DNA from: Spodoptera frugiperda
Taxonomy: Eukaryota; Arthropoda; Insecta; Lepidoptera; Noctuidae
Length of the DNA stretch: 64,000 nucleotides
Direction of reading: 5' to 3'
NCBI RefSeq assembly: GCF_023101765.2
Contig: NC_064228.1
Span: forward strand, 3,526,501 to 3,590,500
Below the pieces are notes generated by a model. It was not told where the DNA came from. It did no database searches and saw nothing but the letters and a program-made list of their open reading frames with translations. Positions 1 to 14,100 of the stretch are shown piece by piece. Position numbers and translations under genes: made by a program. Within the stretch, counting starts at the first letter, position 1. Each line of letters starts with the position of its first letter.

Positions 1-167
1 TTAAATAGATGTTTAGTGTTCTAGGCATGTCTTTTTTTATGAAATAAGCTGTTTTTTTTTAAGTGTGGGTGAGCCATGCTTCGGCACGCATAGGACGGCT
101 CGACCAGAGTGATAGCTTCACAGAAAGCTGACGTGAAACAACGCTTGCTTTGTGTTTCATTGCGCGT

Positions 168-362
168 TTTTTTAAACATTGTCGACCACACTATTGGGTT
201 TTCTCCTGTGTCGTGGGTGCTTTTACAAACATACAATTTTACATACACATGACACCAAAACCCGAAGCCAACCCAACAATTTGTGGATTACACAAAGAGT
301 TGATTTGTGCCGAAATCGACACACGGCATCCAGTTGCCCAGCCTCCGCGTCAAACGTGCAGT
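168..362 (-). mobile_element. tRNA-derived SINE, family S1
   Basis: The reverse complement of the family seen at 39208-39405: a tRNA-like head (GCACGGTTGGTG; GGTTCGATTCCCGCAC in better copies) followed by a body with aatccacaaattgttg and ggagaaaacc. Promoter boxes are degraded here. Confidence 0.65.
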
Positions 363-704
363 CAAATGTTTAGGAATATATAATGCGAACGAAACCAAAA
401 GACACAGTTAGTAATAACAGCAGGTCTGCCGAGGATAACATAAGGTGTAATTAGTGGCTCACGTAATGAACGATATTGTTATGGCAGCTAGATACTGGCG
501 CGTGGTGACGAAAAAGCTCTGACTCACTTCTGACCGCCTAGTACTTTACTTACGATGTTTAAGGAGATGATAATACCGCTTCTATGAAATTATTATGTAT
601 AGTTTTAACTGTACTTTACTAGTACATAAGTACATAATAATATTACCAAGTCTTCGAATGTCTTTTAATTGATTTTCTATTTGAATTAAATAAAATTTGA
701 TTGA

Positions 705-895
705 CTTTTACAAGCCCGAAAATTTCTCAGTAGTAGCACGGAGTCTGGAATTATGCTCAGTATATGGCAATAGGCTCACCCTCTCATACATGGGACTTAC
801 GACATAAATTGTGAAAAGTGCATTATGTGCCATAATGTGCTCCTTTGCCTACCTTTTCGGCGATAAAAAGCATGACGTTCATTCTTGTGACAAAC
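705..895 (+). mobile_element. SINE family S2, 3' part
   Basis: Contains aaaatttctcagtagtagca, gtctggaattatgctcagta, acatgggacttacgac and ataaaaagcatgacgtt, collinear with 57300-57475. Confidence 0.68.
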
Positions 896-1428
896 TTCTA
901 CTGAGGATTGTTTGGGTTTTAGAAAATGTAAGCGCTGGCGTTAGTAACTTCACATACTGAAACACAACGCTTTGGTTGTATCACGCCGATTTTCCGTGAA
1001 GCCGCCATGGCATCACTCCGATCGAGCTGGCCCATTCGTGTATAAGTATGGCTCTCCCACACTTAAATGCATCGGTCTTATCATCTCTACATACATACTG
1101 GTGTGCCAGTGAACTTCGGCCTCTAAACGGGCAATATCCGTTGTGGCAGTACAATGCTCAAGTGATTCTCTTCCTTGAGACATCGCATCCTGTATTGGTG
1201 TTAGGGAAGCGACGGGGATTATTGAACGTGTCCGATTTGATTGAGATCTGATTTCAATTGGGACTCGGTTAACAAGTTAGGTGGTTATGTAAGTTATAGT
1301 ATTCGTTTTGGGTGTTAAATAATGTTTAGTGCTACTGTTTTTTTTTTGTTTACAGTAAAATATAAACGGATTTAAAAAAAGAGGTTTTGATATCGGTTGT
1401 TTTCCATATATTTAGGTACTGCGTGCTA

Positions 1429-1609
1429 GGTGCGCCTCAAAGAGATAACCACCACAGATGAGGCCCGGTAGGGCTAATGCTCGATCCAGAGCTCCGGACT
1501 ACGTATCAGGAGTAGGAACGGGGTGGTTTTAGTCAGTTAGAGTCTGACACTCCCTCTCGCCTCGCCCAAGGCAGGAGAAGTCATTGGATGTCCCCCACCT
1601 CAAAAAAAG
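1429..1609 (+). mobile_element. R1-type LINE 3' tail copy
   Basis: It starts at gcgcctcaaagag and carries accaccacagatg, the ggaacggggtggtttt core and cattggatg, ending in an A-run. It is collinear with 49937-50150. Confidence 0.8.
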
Positions 1610-2812
1610 GACTGCGTGCTATGATTACGATAAAAAGGTGTAGAGTAATGTAATTAAGGTACGATTCTCCATACTCGAAATCGTAATATAGTATAGCACT
1701 TATTTTCCATAATGCCAACTTGATGCGAAACTTATTTAAGTAGATCACTTTTACATTTTAATTCGATTCCATCTTTGTTCGACGTTCACTTATTTGTTTT
1801 CATTGATACGCGTAGCATTTCTTTTCGTAAATATTTCCGTGAGATAGTTATCGAGAATCCTCGTCTGGATTATGTCATTAGGGAAAAAGCTTCAACTAAC
1901 GAAAAGCTTTTAAAGTTATTAAAGGAATAACTTCGTTAGGGCCCGTGGCAGGCACGCGATGACTTTGATTTTGTGATTGTTCAATACTTGTTTGTGAATA
2001 GTTAAGTAACTACCTATAAGATTTCAGTTGGTTAAAATTTACTAACTTTACTCAATTCGAATTTAAATACGACACTATAAAAAGCTTCAGAGTATTAAAA
2101 ATACTAGCAAGTAAAAAATAAAATAATTCAATAATTCGTTGTGTGAATGCGGTTACCGGAGGCATAATTACCCCCTTTTCATTATAACTATTAAATTCCT
2201 AAATGATATTTATTTCTGTAAGTAGGTTATAACATAACACTTTTACACGTCAATGCCAATCCTAACTCCTAAAAGGCCGACAACGCACTTGTAACGTCTC
2301 TGGTGTTTCGGGTGTCTATGGGCGGCGGCGATTGCTTACCTTGTTGCTTAGCTTGTTGGGAAGAAAGGGTGTGCCGGATTCCTGGTATGGACATGGCCTT
2401 AGAACAGCTGCCAACTGCCTGAGTACTTTTTACCATCGTAAGCACCTATCTATAAACTCTGTCCAACCTAGAAATCGAACCCGAAACCCACCATTCAAGC
2501 AATTCAACTCTATAGAAACAGTCCATTTCATTCAACCCACTCATTACCTTCAAAAGATTTGGAAATCAATTCCTAAGATAAATCTTAACACACCAGCACA
2601 TGAAGCTACCCAAAACAGAATAACAGATTTTCGTCTTTATAACAAAACGTTAACGTTCAAAATAGTATAAAGAAGTTTGACAGTTTGGGGTAGCTTGACC
2701 TGCTGGTGTTCATAATGGGGGAGTATAATGACGGTGTTAGGGACTCTATGGTACCCCGCTGAGCATGATTTACATCACAAAAGATAGTAGCACACACGAC
2801 ACATCAAACTAC

Positions 2813-2997
2813 ACAAAACCAGTATAAACTGACCGTCGAATGTACGCAAAGAACATACAAAGCGAGACCAAGATAAACTGGTTATGTGTAGCTTGATACG
2901 ACAATGAACCCAAGTCACCAAGGTATACAAAACCAGTATAAACTGACCGTCGAATGTACGCAAAGAGCATACAAAGCGAGACCAAGATACACTGGTT
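2813..2997. repeat. Direct repeat pair of about 70 bp, 114 bp apart
   Basis: The block acaaaaccagtataaactga ... gagaccaagataaactgg at 2813-2882 recurs at 2927-2997 with two or three differences. Confidence 0.85.
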
Positions 2998-3216
2998 TGT
3001 ACAGCTCTATGTTCAGCTGTGATATTTGGTCCTACTAACAAACTACCAATGGGTTACCGTAATAAAATATCTATTAACTCCGCTAGATCGTTTTTTATGG
3101 GACTGATAAGAAAGGACAGTGGGTTGTTGTGTTGTGCTTGTTTTTATGGGTTTTTGAAACATTATTATTTGTTTTCTTTGGTAATACTCACTATGGGTCT
3201 AATAGGTACTAGTAAC

Positions 3217-3340
3217 CGGAGCTGCGGACTGCCTAGCGGGTCACCGGGGCTCCGGTTCGAAAAGCAGGAGTAGGAACGGGGTGGTTTGAGAGTCTCGCCT
3301 CGCCCAAAGGCATTGGATGATTTTCCTCCTTTAAAAAAGG
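3217..3340 (+). mobile_element. R1-type LINE 3' tail copy
   Basis: Contains gagctgcggactgcctagcg, ggaacggggtgg and ttggatgattttcctcc, ending in an A-run. Confidence 0.8.
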
Positions 3341-3843
3341 TACCCACTGTTGTCAGTGTTACAAAACTAAAGCATATTTCTTATTAATTTTTATAGCGCC
3401 TCTAAACGTCTTAGTCTCATTAAATACCCAATGAAATCTTAAAGTATTTATATCTTATAAATTTTTAGGCCATATTCATATTCACGGCTATCAATGAAAG
3501 ATTTGCTCCGGCTCCTATAAAACATTCACCCACATCATAAATTAATGCTAATAAATTTTATGGCGCTGTATAATAAATTGCATTACCGGTTAATTTTTAT
3601 AGACGACTTATTGAAATTATGTACCATAAATCCTTACACATAAAAGCTGAAATACCGCGTCAATTCTCTTTGTAGGTACCATATCAAAATTTCCAATCCA
3701 TTAAGATCCGAGAACGCTAAAATAAGCTACACAGAACTTTCTACCTTGCAACTAGATACTTAAAGTCGAGGATTAAATAACGCATCGCCCTCAATGTGAA
3801 AACCAGTAGCGTTATACTTAAGATATCGTATCGTTTGTTACAG

Positions 3844-5130
3844 GTAGCACAACGGACTTAACACCCACGCTTATTGGTATCTACGACTCTCTATTGGAAC
3901 CTGGGAAGAGTTTAAGACCAGAAGCAAGTAGACTGGAAACCGCAAAAGATGCCAGGAATGATCCTCCAGTAGATAAAGTCTACGAAGATATAGAAATTAA
4001 GGAGGAGACGAAGATAGACGATACAATGATCACAGGAGGGATAAAACTCCCCGTAGCGACGTATAACAAAAGCTCCTTATACTCAATACGAACTAAAAGT
4101 GATAACAACGGTGCTAGTGACGATGTGGATGTGGACAAGTGTAAAGTGTTAAACGAATCTTCATTAAGTAAAATACAAAAAACATTTAAAGAAATGAAAC
4201 AAGAGACCACGTTCGATAATCTCTCGCCCAACGTGAAACGCATGATATCAGGTGCAACGGAAACCACGACGTTAAAGTTCCAAAAGAAAACTGTGAATGT
4301 TGGTAGATCTTCCATGAGACACAAGTCTAACATTCCATTAGTTGGAGCTACATCGAAAATCTCTCAATCCGGTGTCGAAATACTTCCTTCAGTAGACATT
4401 TATGACCAGCCGTGCGCCATTAAAAACTTTACTAAATCAAAAAGTGAGGAAATCGAATCTCCCGTCATAACAACGCCATTAAAACCCGAATTCAAAATTG
4501 ATGATGCTCAAACGTACGACGTTCCCACAAATAATAGGCCAGCTATATACGACGTTCCTGTGGTGAACAATAAAACTGCTTTCGAATCGTTATCACTGCC
4601 TTACATCGATCAATCGATCGAGCTCTCTATAACATCTAACGATAGAGAATTCGATATCAAACTATCATCGAAGGACAATTCTCCGATGAAGCCTATGCCA
4701 AAAAGTCCTGTACAGTCGCCAGCGAAGATTCCCAAGCTGACCGAAGGCACGAACAGTTTGCACCGAAAAGACTTCGTAAATAAGAACGAGAGTCCGTCGA
4801 AACTTTTGTCGAAAACTGTACCTTACCCTGAGACTGTGGGGTCTACTGGGAATCTAAAGACTTGTGAGAAAGAGGTGATAAGACTGAATCCTCCAGTGGA
4901 AGTTTCTCGACCTCTTTCGATGAGTTCTATTGCGTCTTCGAGTTCTACGTCAAGTAGTGGAGTGCAGAATAAGGGGGGAGTGAACTCTGCGTACTTGGCT
5001 TCCATCGAGAGCTTGGATGACCACAGCGACGCGGACATGACCTCGGCGAATGGCAGCAACAACTTCGTGAACAACGCGGGGATCATGGCCACCAGCGTGT
5101 CGGAGGAGAGGAACTCGGAAAGTACGCCAC
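3844..5130 (+). CDS. RhoGEF exon: disordered N-terminal region with Tyr motifs
   Basis: The acceptor is at tttgttacag and the donor at CCAC|gtaagt. The frame is open across the whole exon, about 429 residues, entering in phase 1 and leaving in phase 1. The content is polar and low in hydrophobic residues, so probably disordered. Short tyrosine motifs stand out: IYDSLLEP near residue 13, TYDVP near 225 and IYDVP near 235, all resembling SH2-binding sites. A Ser-rich stretch (SIASSSSTSSSG) lies near residue 345. The conceptual translation continues past the donor to a stop at 5213, which would give a truncated product without DH-PH if the intron were retained. Confidence 0.9.
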
Positions 5131-8100
5131 GTAAGTCAAACTCTATAATCAAAATTAAACGATTCGTAGTTCCGTTTCTTGCTTTGAAAGCCTATAGAAA
5201 ATTGGTTAGATAGACTCATTTCCTTAACTTTATTTTTCTCCTCGAAATCGAAGTGATCCTCATAAAGTTAGTTATGTTACAGATCCCCAAATAAATTGGT
5301 AGTGAAAATACATCGCGTTGGGCTTACGGTTTACTGCACGGTTGGTGCAGTGGCTGGGCAACCGGCTGATGTACAACGTGTAGCGGGTTCAATTCCCGCA
5401 CATTTTGTGTGATCCACAAATTGTTGTTTCGGGTTTCCAATATCCAAAAATTGTGTGTTTGTAAACGCACTTACTACCCAGGAGAAAATTCTAGTGTGGG
5501 GAAACGTTCGTTTTTTTTAAAGCAAAAAGAAAGATAACCTAGCTAAATTGGTACTGATGGATAGTTCTAGTAAAATCATGAATAATGTAGGTAATATACT
5601 TACTTATACGTATTTAATATCCAGGTGTTCAGTTGGTGGACGAGTTGGCCGGCCTATCACAACTGGAGCGCGTGTGTGCCGAGATTGTGCAGACTGAGAA
5701 CGTGTATGTCGAGGATCTGAGACAAGTCGTCGAGGTGAGTAGCCCATGGAGATGATGTGTGATATGATTTCTTTTGTGAATGCTGTAGGACATGTTCATG
5801 AAGTCTATATGTTAAGGAACTTGGGATTAAGCGTTTGATGATGACGTTATACATATGATGGGTATTAACGCAACTGTTATTTAATTTAAGAAAAAGAAAA
5901 GGTAATTTCCTCCTTTTACCGACTTCAAAAAAAAAAAGAGTAAAGGAGAGTGCTTATATTAAAATACAACTTAATGGTCACAAAATTTGTAAACAGCTTA
6001 GGTACATATTAAGTAGGAACGGGGTGGTTTTTAGTCAGTAAGAGTCTCGACATTCCCTCTCACCTTGCCCTGGCGAGAGTAGCGATTGAATGATTTTCCC
6101 CTGAAAAAAAAGTACATGTTAGGTATCCATTAAGGTTTTAATGAATAATTTTGTTTAGAACTTATGGCACCGAGTTCTTAACTTCTCAGTGGGTGGATAA
6201 TCACATACCTCCGGGCCACCACGTCATTTTATCCATAGCTAACATTTACCTGTCAACACTTGAACCAATTATTTCACCTAAATTAACAGTTTTACTGTTA
6301 CAAAAACATCAATATATCTTCTTTTAACATGTAAACCTTTACAAATTATCATTTGGAACTTCAATCCAGTTTATTTTGACACAACTTCCTCCATCTTTGA
6401 AATATCAGTTGTGCTCTCGTTTGCTTGTAGTTAAATTGGTTGAACTTTACTTTGGTATTACGCAAAGACTGTAAGCCAACACCGTTTACTGTTAAAATAT
6501 TTAGTTTCGACTGCCGACAACGTAATGGCAGTGTGACAAAATTGTTTATGATTGATGTCATGCGAATCTTTTCATGTTTTCAGTTTTTTGTTGTTATTCG
6601 ATTTTTATTGGATTATTTGAATCGAATGGTTTAAATTTAAGTAGACTTGTTATTGTTATATCAATTGGCTTTGTGTTATAAGCTGTGTGTAATGTAATAA
6701 GTTATGTCTTCTTTCCTGATTCCTAAAGTTATCTTAGATTTTGATGCCCAAACTGGGCAACTGTCATTGAAACTTTTAAAGATGTTCAATTTGGTATTAA
6801 TTAGATCAGAAATTGGTATTTTAGTTATTTTTCAGTTGGGTCAACCAATCTATTCATGATAATGCATTAGTGACCCAAGTCACCTAGGATTAGTGGTTTT
6901 TCGTTGTGTGAGTGAGGTTTCCGGAGGCGCAATTACTTCCCAATCCCCGATTCCCTAATCACCCTTAAATTGCTAACCCCCAAAAAGCCAGCAACGCACT
7001 TGTAACACCTCTGTTGTCTCGGGGGTCCATAGACACCACCATCAGGTGATCCGTATAATCGTTTACCGACTTATACCATAAAAGAAAAAAAGATTTCTAC
7101 GATCCTTTATAATTTTTACAAAACAATCCATAATTCCTAAACAACAATAAAATTCCAAAGGTGGCTTAGTTAACTTCTTTAAGTTCTGTTATCGATAGTC
7201 GTAATAGGGTCAGTTGGGACCTGAGCCCAATGACCTGCGGTGACCCAGTTCCTTACCAGTTCAAACCAGATTACGTACAGGTAGCCAACACGACTTGTGT
7301 TTTTAATTACAGTTTCTATTATATTTGCTATTGTTTTACGTTTTTGTTATCTTTTTTATGGTATAAGCCGGTAAATGAGCTGATGGTAAGCAATTGCTGC
7401 CGTCAATGGACTTTTGAAACACCAGAGGTGTTACATGTGCGTTGCCGACCTTTTAGAGGTTAGGAATTTAAGGGTTATTTGGGAAGATTTTGAAGGGGGT
7501 AATTTGGCTTTCGGTAACCTCACTCGCACAATAGCGAGCGTTGCTTCAAGTCGGTTTTCTGTGAGGCCGTAGTATGTGATATCACTCCGATCGAGTCGGC
7601 CCATTAGTGCCAAAGCATCACTCTCCCACACTTTAAGATCGATCCAATGCACAGATTTCAGATGAGGATCGCCCATTCAATATAAAATATTACTACGTGA
7701 GCTTAGATTATATCTTATTATTTCGCTATATTCAGAATAACAGAAGACAATTTGTAGTTTATTTAACAATAACATTAATTAATACGACAATATGTAAAGC
7801 GGCCATGTTTTTACCGAACAATAATGGCGTCCCGTGCGCCTGACCCGACCTACCTTGTTAATGGTCACGACTATTTGTTTTTTTTTAATGTTTTTATTTA
7901 TAGGACACCATTAAACGCTGTGTTTTACATGGCATATTAATTGCTAAAGTGTTATTATAAATGTGGCACTCTCTTTTTGCTTGTATGTTAGGTATAAATA
8001 TATTTTATATTTTGTTTTGCCTTTTTTTTCATTTTCTTTTTCTGGTTGCTTGGAATAGTTTATTTAAGAACATTCAATATACTACTACATAATATTTACA

Positions 8101-11100
8101 ACTAAACTAGAAAACTTATAAAATAAAATAACTTCAATTGACTTCTTATTGATCTTAAAGCATTTCCTACTTCACAAATTACGACACAAACCATCTTAAC
8201 GTCTTCAATTAATACCTTTTAACATCATAACTACCAATTTTACACCCAATCCATCTTATCGACTATCATTACTGCACTAATAAATAACATTAATTGGCTG
8301 TGCAGCCTAATTTCACTGCCCGCCGCGTACCAAAACCAATATGGCGTCCCGGAAGCTGTCAAAAGTGACAGGTGTCAAATTGTCAGCTGTCAAAGTGCCA
8401 CCGCTAATTAGCCGACAGGTTGCAACATGGACGGGTTGAAAATGGCGGTAAAAGTGACAGTGAGCGTATTTTCGGAATTACTTCGGTGTGGTGTGGTCTC
8501 GATTTTACTGACCCATGTCAGAAAAGGGAAGGAAAATTTTATTCATGATCAATTTATTGTGTTATGTAAATAGGTACAATCATACTACTCAACATTTTAG
8601 AAACATTTTTGTGTATGTGTTATATTATATGTATTAAAATAACAACTTTAATTATGACTACCGCGTTAGTCGAGTAATCCCAAGTGCGACTGTCAGGCAA
8701 GGAGTCGCAGGTTAGATTCCCCGATTAAGAAAAGTACTGTAACTGAACTTTTTTGGGGATAAAAAGGCGTGACGATACGATAACTTGAATTATTGGATGA
8801 AGTAAAAGTAAAAAGCTCTTGGTGCAATTAAACCTGTTCCAATTATGCAATAATGGATCTGTCCTAAGTCTTAAAATACTTACTTCTAGAAATATCGATG
8901 TTATTAAAAACTTCCTTACATACAAACTGTAAGCTCTTAACTCTAAACAAACCATGTTCTACAATTCTGATTAGCTGAGGTCGTGTGAGCACGACTTAAC
9001 AAGTGACAGTTGGATACCAATACCAATACATTTGCACTTACAAGTAAATAAATAAACCATTTGTCTCAGACACTACAAGTACAAGCCAGCCAATTATAAG
9101 TGAACCGATTATTCACAATTAGTTAACCATGTGTCCGTAGGCTTATTTAATTCAATTCTTGATAATGGTACACAGTTTCGAATTGTACCATTAGCACGTG
9201 ATGTAAGACTCTAACCGCCGTATTCAGAGTTATTTAATGATTACTTAACCAACTCCTTTTTGGAAATCATCCAATGACTTCTTTCGCCTTAAGCGAGGCG
9301 AGAGGGAGTGTCAGACTCTTACTGACTAAAAACCACCCCGTTCCTACTCCTGCTTTTCGAGTCGGAGTCCCGGTAAACCCGCTATGTAGTCCGCAGCACC
9401 GGATCAGGCATCAGCCGTACTGGACCCCATCTGTGGTGGTCTGATAGCTCTTAAACTATTCCTTAGTAACAAAATCGTTACTAAGGAATAGTTTAAGTAA
9501 TCATTAAATGTCTCTGAGTGCGGCAGTATGTCCCTATTTAAAGGGTCTTTTAACATACCTTAGTGGTGAAAAATTGGTATTATATTGTATAGGGTGACTG
9601 GTAATTAGTGACCGATATTTATACACGTGATTGTACTCATGACTACAAACAACTTTCCCAAAGAAACATTTCTGTGTATAATTCTGCCTTCGAGGATTAA
9701 AAGGTCTAATGACACCATTTCACTAATTCACATAATGATGTTTATGAATAATGTAATTGGTAGAATTAGTCTGTCTATCGATTAATGTTTTTAATATTGA
9801 GTGTAAATTGACTTTATTCTCACGCTTTCGTCTCTATCGTAGGCGGGCTATAAAAGTAAAAAGCTTAATTTTATTTCAACAACCGTTTAACTTGCACGCC
9901 TTATAAATAATTCATTAATTTATAGTGCTATGCCAAATAGAAGTCAAAGTTTTTTCGCCAAACATAACTGTCAAAACAATGATGACAGATGTCAAACTGA
10001 CATTGACAGATCTGGGTAGATGTCAAAAGTGACAATTATTTATTTGGAATTAATGCTTGAACCATACCGTTAAGGATTAAAAAACGTAGCTGTTGTTTTT
10101 TGCAAACAATTAATTCAATCATTCAATAGTGTTTCTATAAGAGGTTTAAACAAACGTAGAGCGAAAAAATAAAGACTTACGGTAAAAATACCGCCATGCT
10201 TCCTAGTGGAACCAGCTGCAGACAGATTGACAGAGCAATTGATCTTAGTCAGCGAACCAAACCAAATTGTCTAGACCTCCAAGTAATTCTTATCCCTGTT
10301 CTCAAAGACCCATTTTCTAATAACAAAACGGAACGCGGTAGCTCAACTTAAAGTGGTCCAATAGATCTCAGGGAAGGGTTTATAATGTGAAGTAAATTAA
10401 GCTTTATCATATGTAGATAAGGTTTGAAAATGTGTGACAAGTGTAGACGGGTTGTGGGTCTAACGGGATCCCCTAATATGGGGTTGATTATGGGGTGGCC
10501 ATTTTATTGTGACCGATTTATATTTTTGCTCTAGTTTTTGTTATGTTGGCCAATTGATGGATTGATGGGGGACTTATATGGTGATGTTGGTACACCGTAC
10601 GGGTCTTAGATGTTGAGTTATGGTCTCCTAGTTTTATAAAGTTAGTACTTATAGGGATTTACAGTACTGTATATACTATTTACTTGGGTTAATATGCTAA
10701 CTGTGAGTGATAAGAGTCTTGTTTTCTCATCCTTGATCTGATTGTAAAAGAGTAACCTATGGAGTTTCTTGCTCGTTCTTCTCCATGAATCTGTTGAGAG
10801 CATACCTCACCTCATCGAATATTTTATAAATGTATCGGGCTCCATCTCGCCCCGAATACTATTATTGAGATTTCGTGAGATTTATAAAGTTGCCCGTGAA
10901 ATTGTTCATTAGCTTACACGTTAAACTGTTGCCTTAAATGTGTAAATTGTAGATCTCTGGTTGACTGTTAATGACATCAGCGGTAAGAGTAAAGGTAGTG
11001 GCAATTAATTTATTGTACTCTGTGTCTGATTGGTTGGTTTATTGGAGCCGGCCAATCAGAGCACCGAATGCGCTGTCGTTTCTATTACTTTAAACGTAAA

Positions 11101-14100
11101 GCAAACTCATACTAAGGGTACTATACTCTGTCAATATTGTACGGGTTTCATAAATCAAAGCTTAGTAAAACAAATTTATATTTGAAAATATTTACACAAC
11201 AAAATACTCAACACACAGGTCTCATACACATTTATTAATGATAATAAAACAACATGAATGGATGCGCGTGAGTTTATATTTCTATATTTATACTAGTGGA
11301 GTACGGCTAGCGTGCGCCGGCGCATATTTATTTATAGGGCAGCCACGCGTGGGTCGATGGCAGTCAAAAAATATTCACGATATTATAATTTTAGTTTTGG
11401 TTTAGGAACCAGTTTGTAAGTTAAGAGTACATAAACTTACAGCCTTCTGGTAGTCAGAAGTGACTCTCACTTACAGAAGTGACACTCACTTTAAACCTAA
11501 TCCATCCTCAAATTGCCAATCTTCAAATTCCTAACCCCCAAAAGGCCGGTAACGCACTTGCAATACCTCGTGTTTCGGGTGTCCATGGGCGGCGGCGATT
11601 GCTGATCGTCATTTGTCAAAAAAAAGTTAAGTCCCTTGTAATAAGATAGTATCAGTTATATCTACTTAACTTGTAAGTTGTAATTTGATAGGATTAGTTA
11701 TGTCTACTTAGAAACTACTTAAAACTAGGAAGACGTCATTAGGTACTTGCCAATCTTCGAATCCGCGCTCAAATCTATGGGAATTTAAGGAGGGCTATAT
11801 TCACTTTGGATGCAGGTGGCGGCTTGTCGCTCTACGTGGAGGACTAAGGGGGAGGCCTTTGTTCAGCAGTGGACGTCTCTCGGCTGATGATGATGATGAT
11901 ATTTACTTTAGACAAAGTTAAAAGTTGGAAGTAACTCGTGACCAATAAATAATGTCCATTGCTTAATTTGTTCTCAAACTTCAAACAACTTTGATTAAAC
12001 TATGCAATTTACAATACGCTAAGTTTTAACTGCCGCACTCAGAGTCATTTAATGGTTACTAAACCCAGTCCTTAGCAATTGTTTTCGATACAAAATCGTT
12101 ATTAAGGAATAATTTAAGTAATCATTTAATGTCTCTGAGTGCGGTAGTAAAACTAAGAAATTGACCGTAAACTTGTGACCATTTCAAAAAGAAACTAGTT
12201 ATAGTTAACATAATTTAACCTAAAAAAACATGTACACCCACGTGCATCTATGACACGGCAAACAGAGTGAACACGCGTAGGTTTTATATATAATTAGTGA
12301 TTTATACACACACAGACACACATGAGCATTTGGATCTGAGATCGTAAAGATTACAGATGTCCATTGATAAGCAAGCAGCTTTCTTTGTGGTCCAATATGT
12401 GGATGGAAGCGATTGTCAATAAACTAATAAAGGAAATAGTAAGGATCCTTTTCTACCAGAGATGTGCTACGTAGCTTCGAAGATGTAATAGCTAAGCTGT
12501 GTGACCGTTTCCATTGATATTAAGCTATGTAGTGCGAGGAGGATAAGCAGTTTGAGTATGCGATGTATAGATAGTAAGGAAGCCATCCATAGTACACATC
12601 CATGGCACGATGCGTCTTTCCGTATAAAAAATTTAGCTTAGCTGAGTTCGTTTTCACCATTGCTAAGCTATGTGTACCAACGAATATGATTGGTTATGTG
12701 TACCAATGAATATGATTGGTGGAAGCCTTAGTTATCTTAAATACCAAAAGTTTATTTTAAGGGGCATGTTTTTAAAACCTAAATCGGCAGTTTCTCATTA
12801 TAAAATCGCGTTTGCTTTACTTTTATACCACGGTGACCCATTGGGTTATGTATCGAGTTATTTGAACGAGGCGTGCACCGCACGGCACGTGGGTTTGATG
12901 CACGGCTGTAGCTCGAGGCTGTGCAGGCAATACCATTACATAGAGGTTGTAGAGGGTTCATGAAGTCTAAATGAAATTAGTTAGATCAAAGCATTTATTT
13001 CAATTATTCAAGGTGTTTACAAGCCCTACCCAAAAAGGCCAAAGAGGTCCAAATATGTCTTTCTACCCAAAAAGGCCTTGACACCTTATTTTTTTCTTTA
13101 ATGTTCAGAAACTCACATCGTATTCGTATCATTCATATTCTTCTATGCGTATCCTTTGCGCTGCGGACAACTTAACAGTCTACTGGAGCTCCGGCTCGAA
13201 AAAGGAGTAGGAATGGGGTGGTTTTTAGTTTTAATCAGTAAGAGTCTGACACTCCCTTTCGCCTCACTCAAGAGAGAAGTCATTAAATGATTTTCCCTAT
13301 TAACTAAAAAATAAAAGAAAATGCGTATTCTTTCACAGTATTGTAGTTGCACTTGCAATGTTATGATGAGTTAGGTATATCATCAATGTTAAGTTTTTTG
13401 TGTCTGTTCTGTCTTCTCTATGGGATCCTTTATCCATGGTGGTATCTTACTTCCTTAGCGCCTTTTGCCTCTGGCAATCCAGCAGGTGCAAGCAAAGGAA
13501 TCGAGATTCATATCTAATGCAATGATTTATTATCAATATTAATTACCAGTGTATTAAGCAAATTTTTTATTACAAAAGTGCCTTTTTTGAATCAACTGAG
13601 ACAAATCATCATCATCACATCAACAACCATTGAAAAATAGACGTCCGTTATAAAAAAAAAAAAATTCTTAAGCTAGGAAGGCTAGGCAGAATGCCTCGTT
13701 GGTCGAGTGCACGTAAGTCACAAGACTGCCGGACAAGGGATCTCGGGTTCGATTCCCGGGTCAAGTAAAATATGAAGGCGCTTTTTACGGTTTTTCGAAA
13801 ATTTCCGGAACATGGACACGCTATAAGACAACAATAGAAAATACATTGTGTCTCGCGTAGATCTGCGTTCCGGTACATGACGGGTTAATTGTCTCTGAGT
13901 ATGACAGTGAGACGGATCCTTACAATGTGATCAATTTCCGTCAACTTGTGAGTCTGCTGCGGCGTTGCTTCTAGTTAACAAAAATCAAAGTTTACCTTTA
14001 ACATCAGAAATCATAAAAATACTTAACCAAAGAGTACTAAAACGTCTTTATCGATAGTAAAAATAACTTTTAAAGATATTTCTTTATTCTTACGTGGGTA

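Larger units (their letters stand above)
1..3843. other. Repeat-rich non-coding stretch upstream of the first RhoGEF exon
   Basis: Probably intron. Besides the SINEs, R1 tails and direct repeats listed separately, no exon with paired splice signals and coding potential was recognised. Open frames here are short and in repeats. Confidence 0.5.

Noticed and set aside
2332..2670. 112-codon open frame
   Set aside because: It starts inside family R repeat, has no splice or start context and no protein-like conservation that I recognise.
13648..13878. Minus-strand open frame of 76 codons
   Set aside because: It lies wholly within an S2 SINE.
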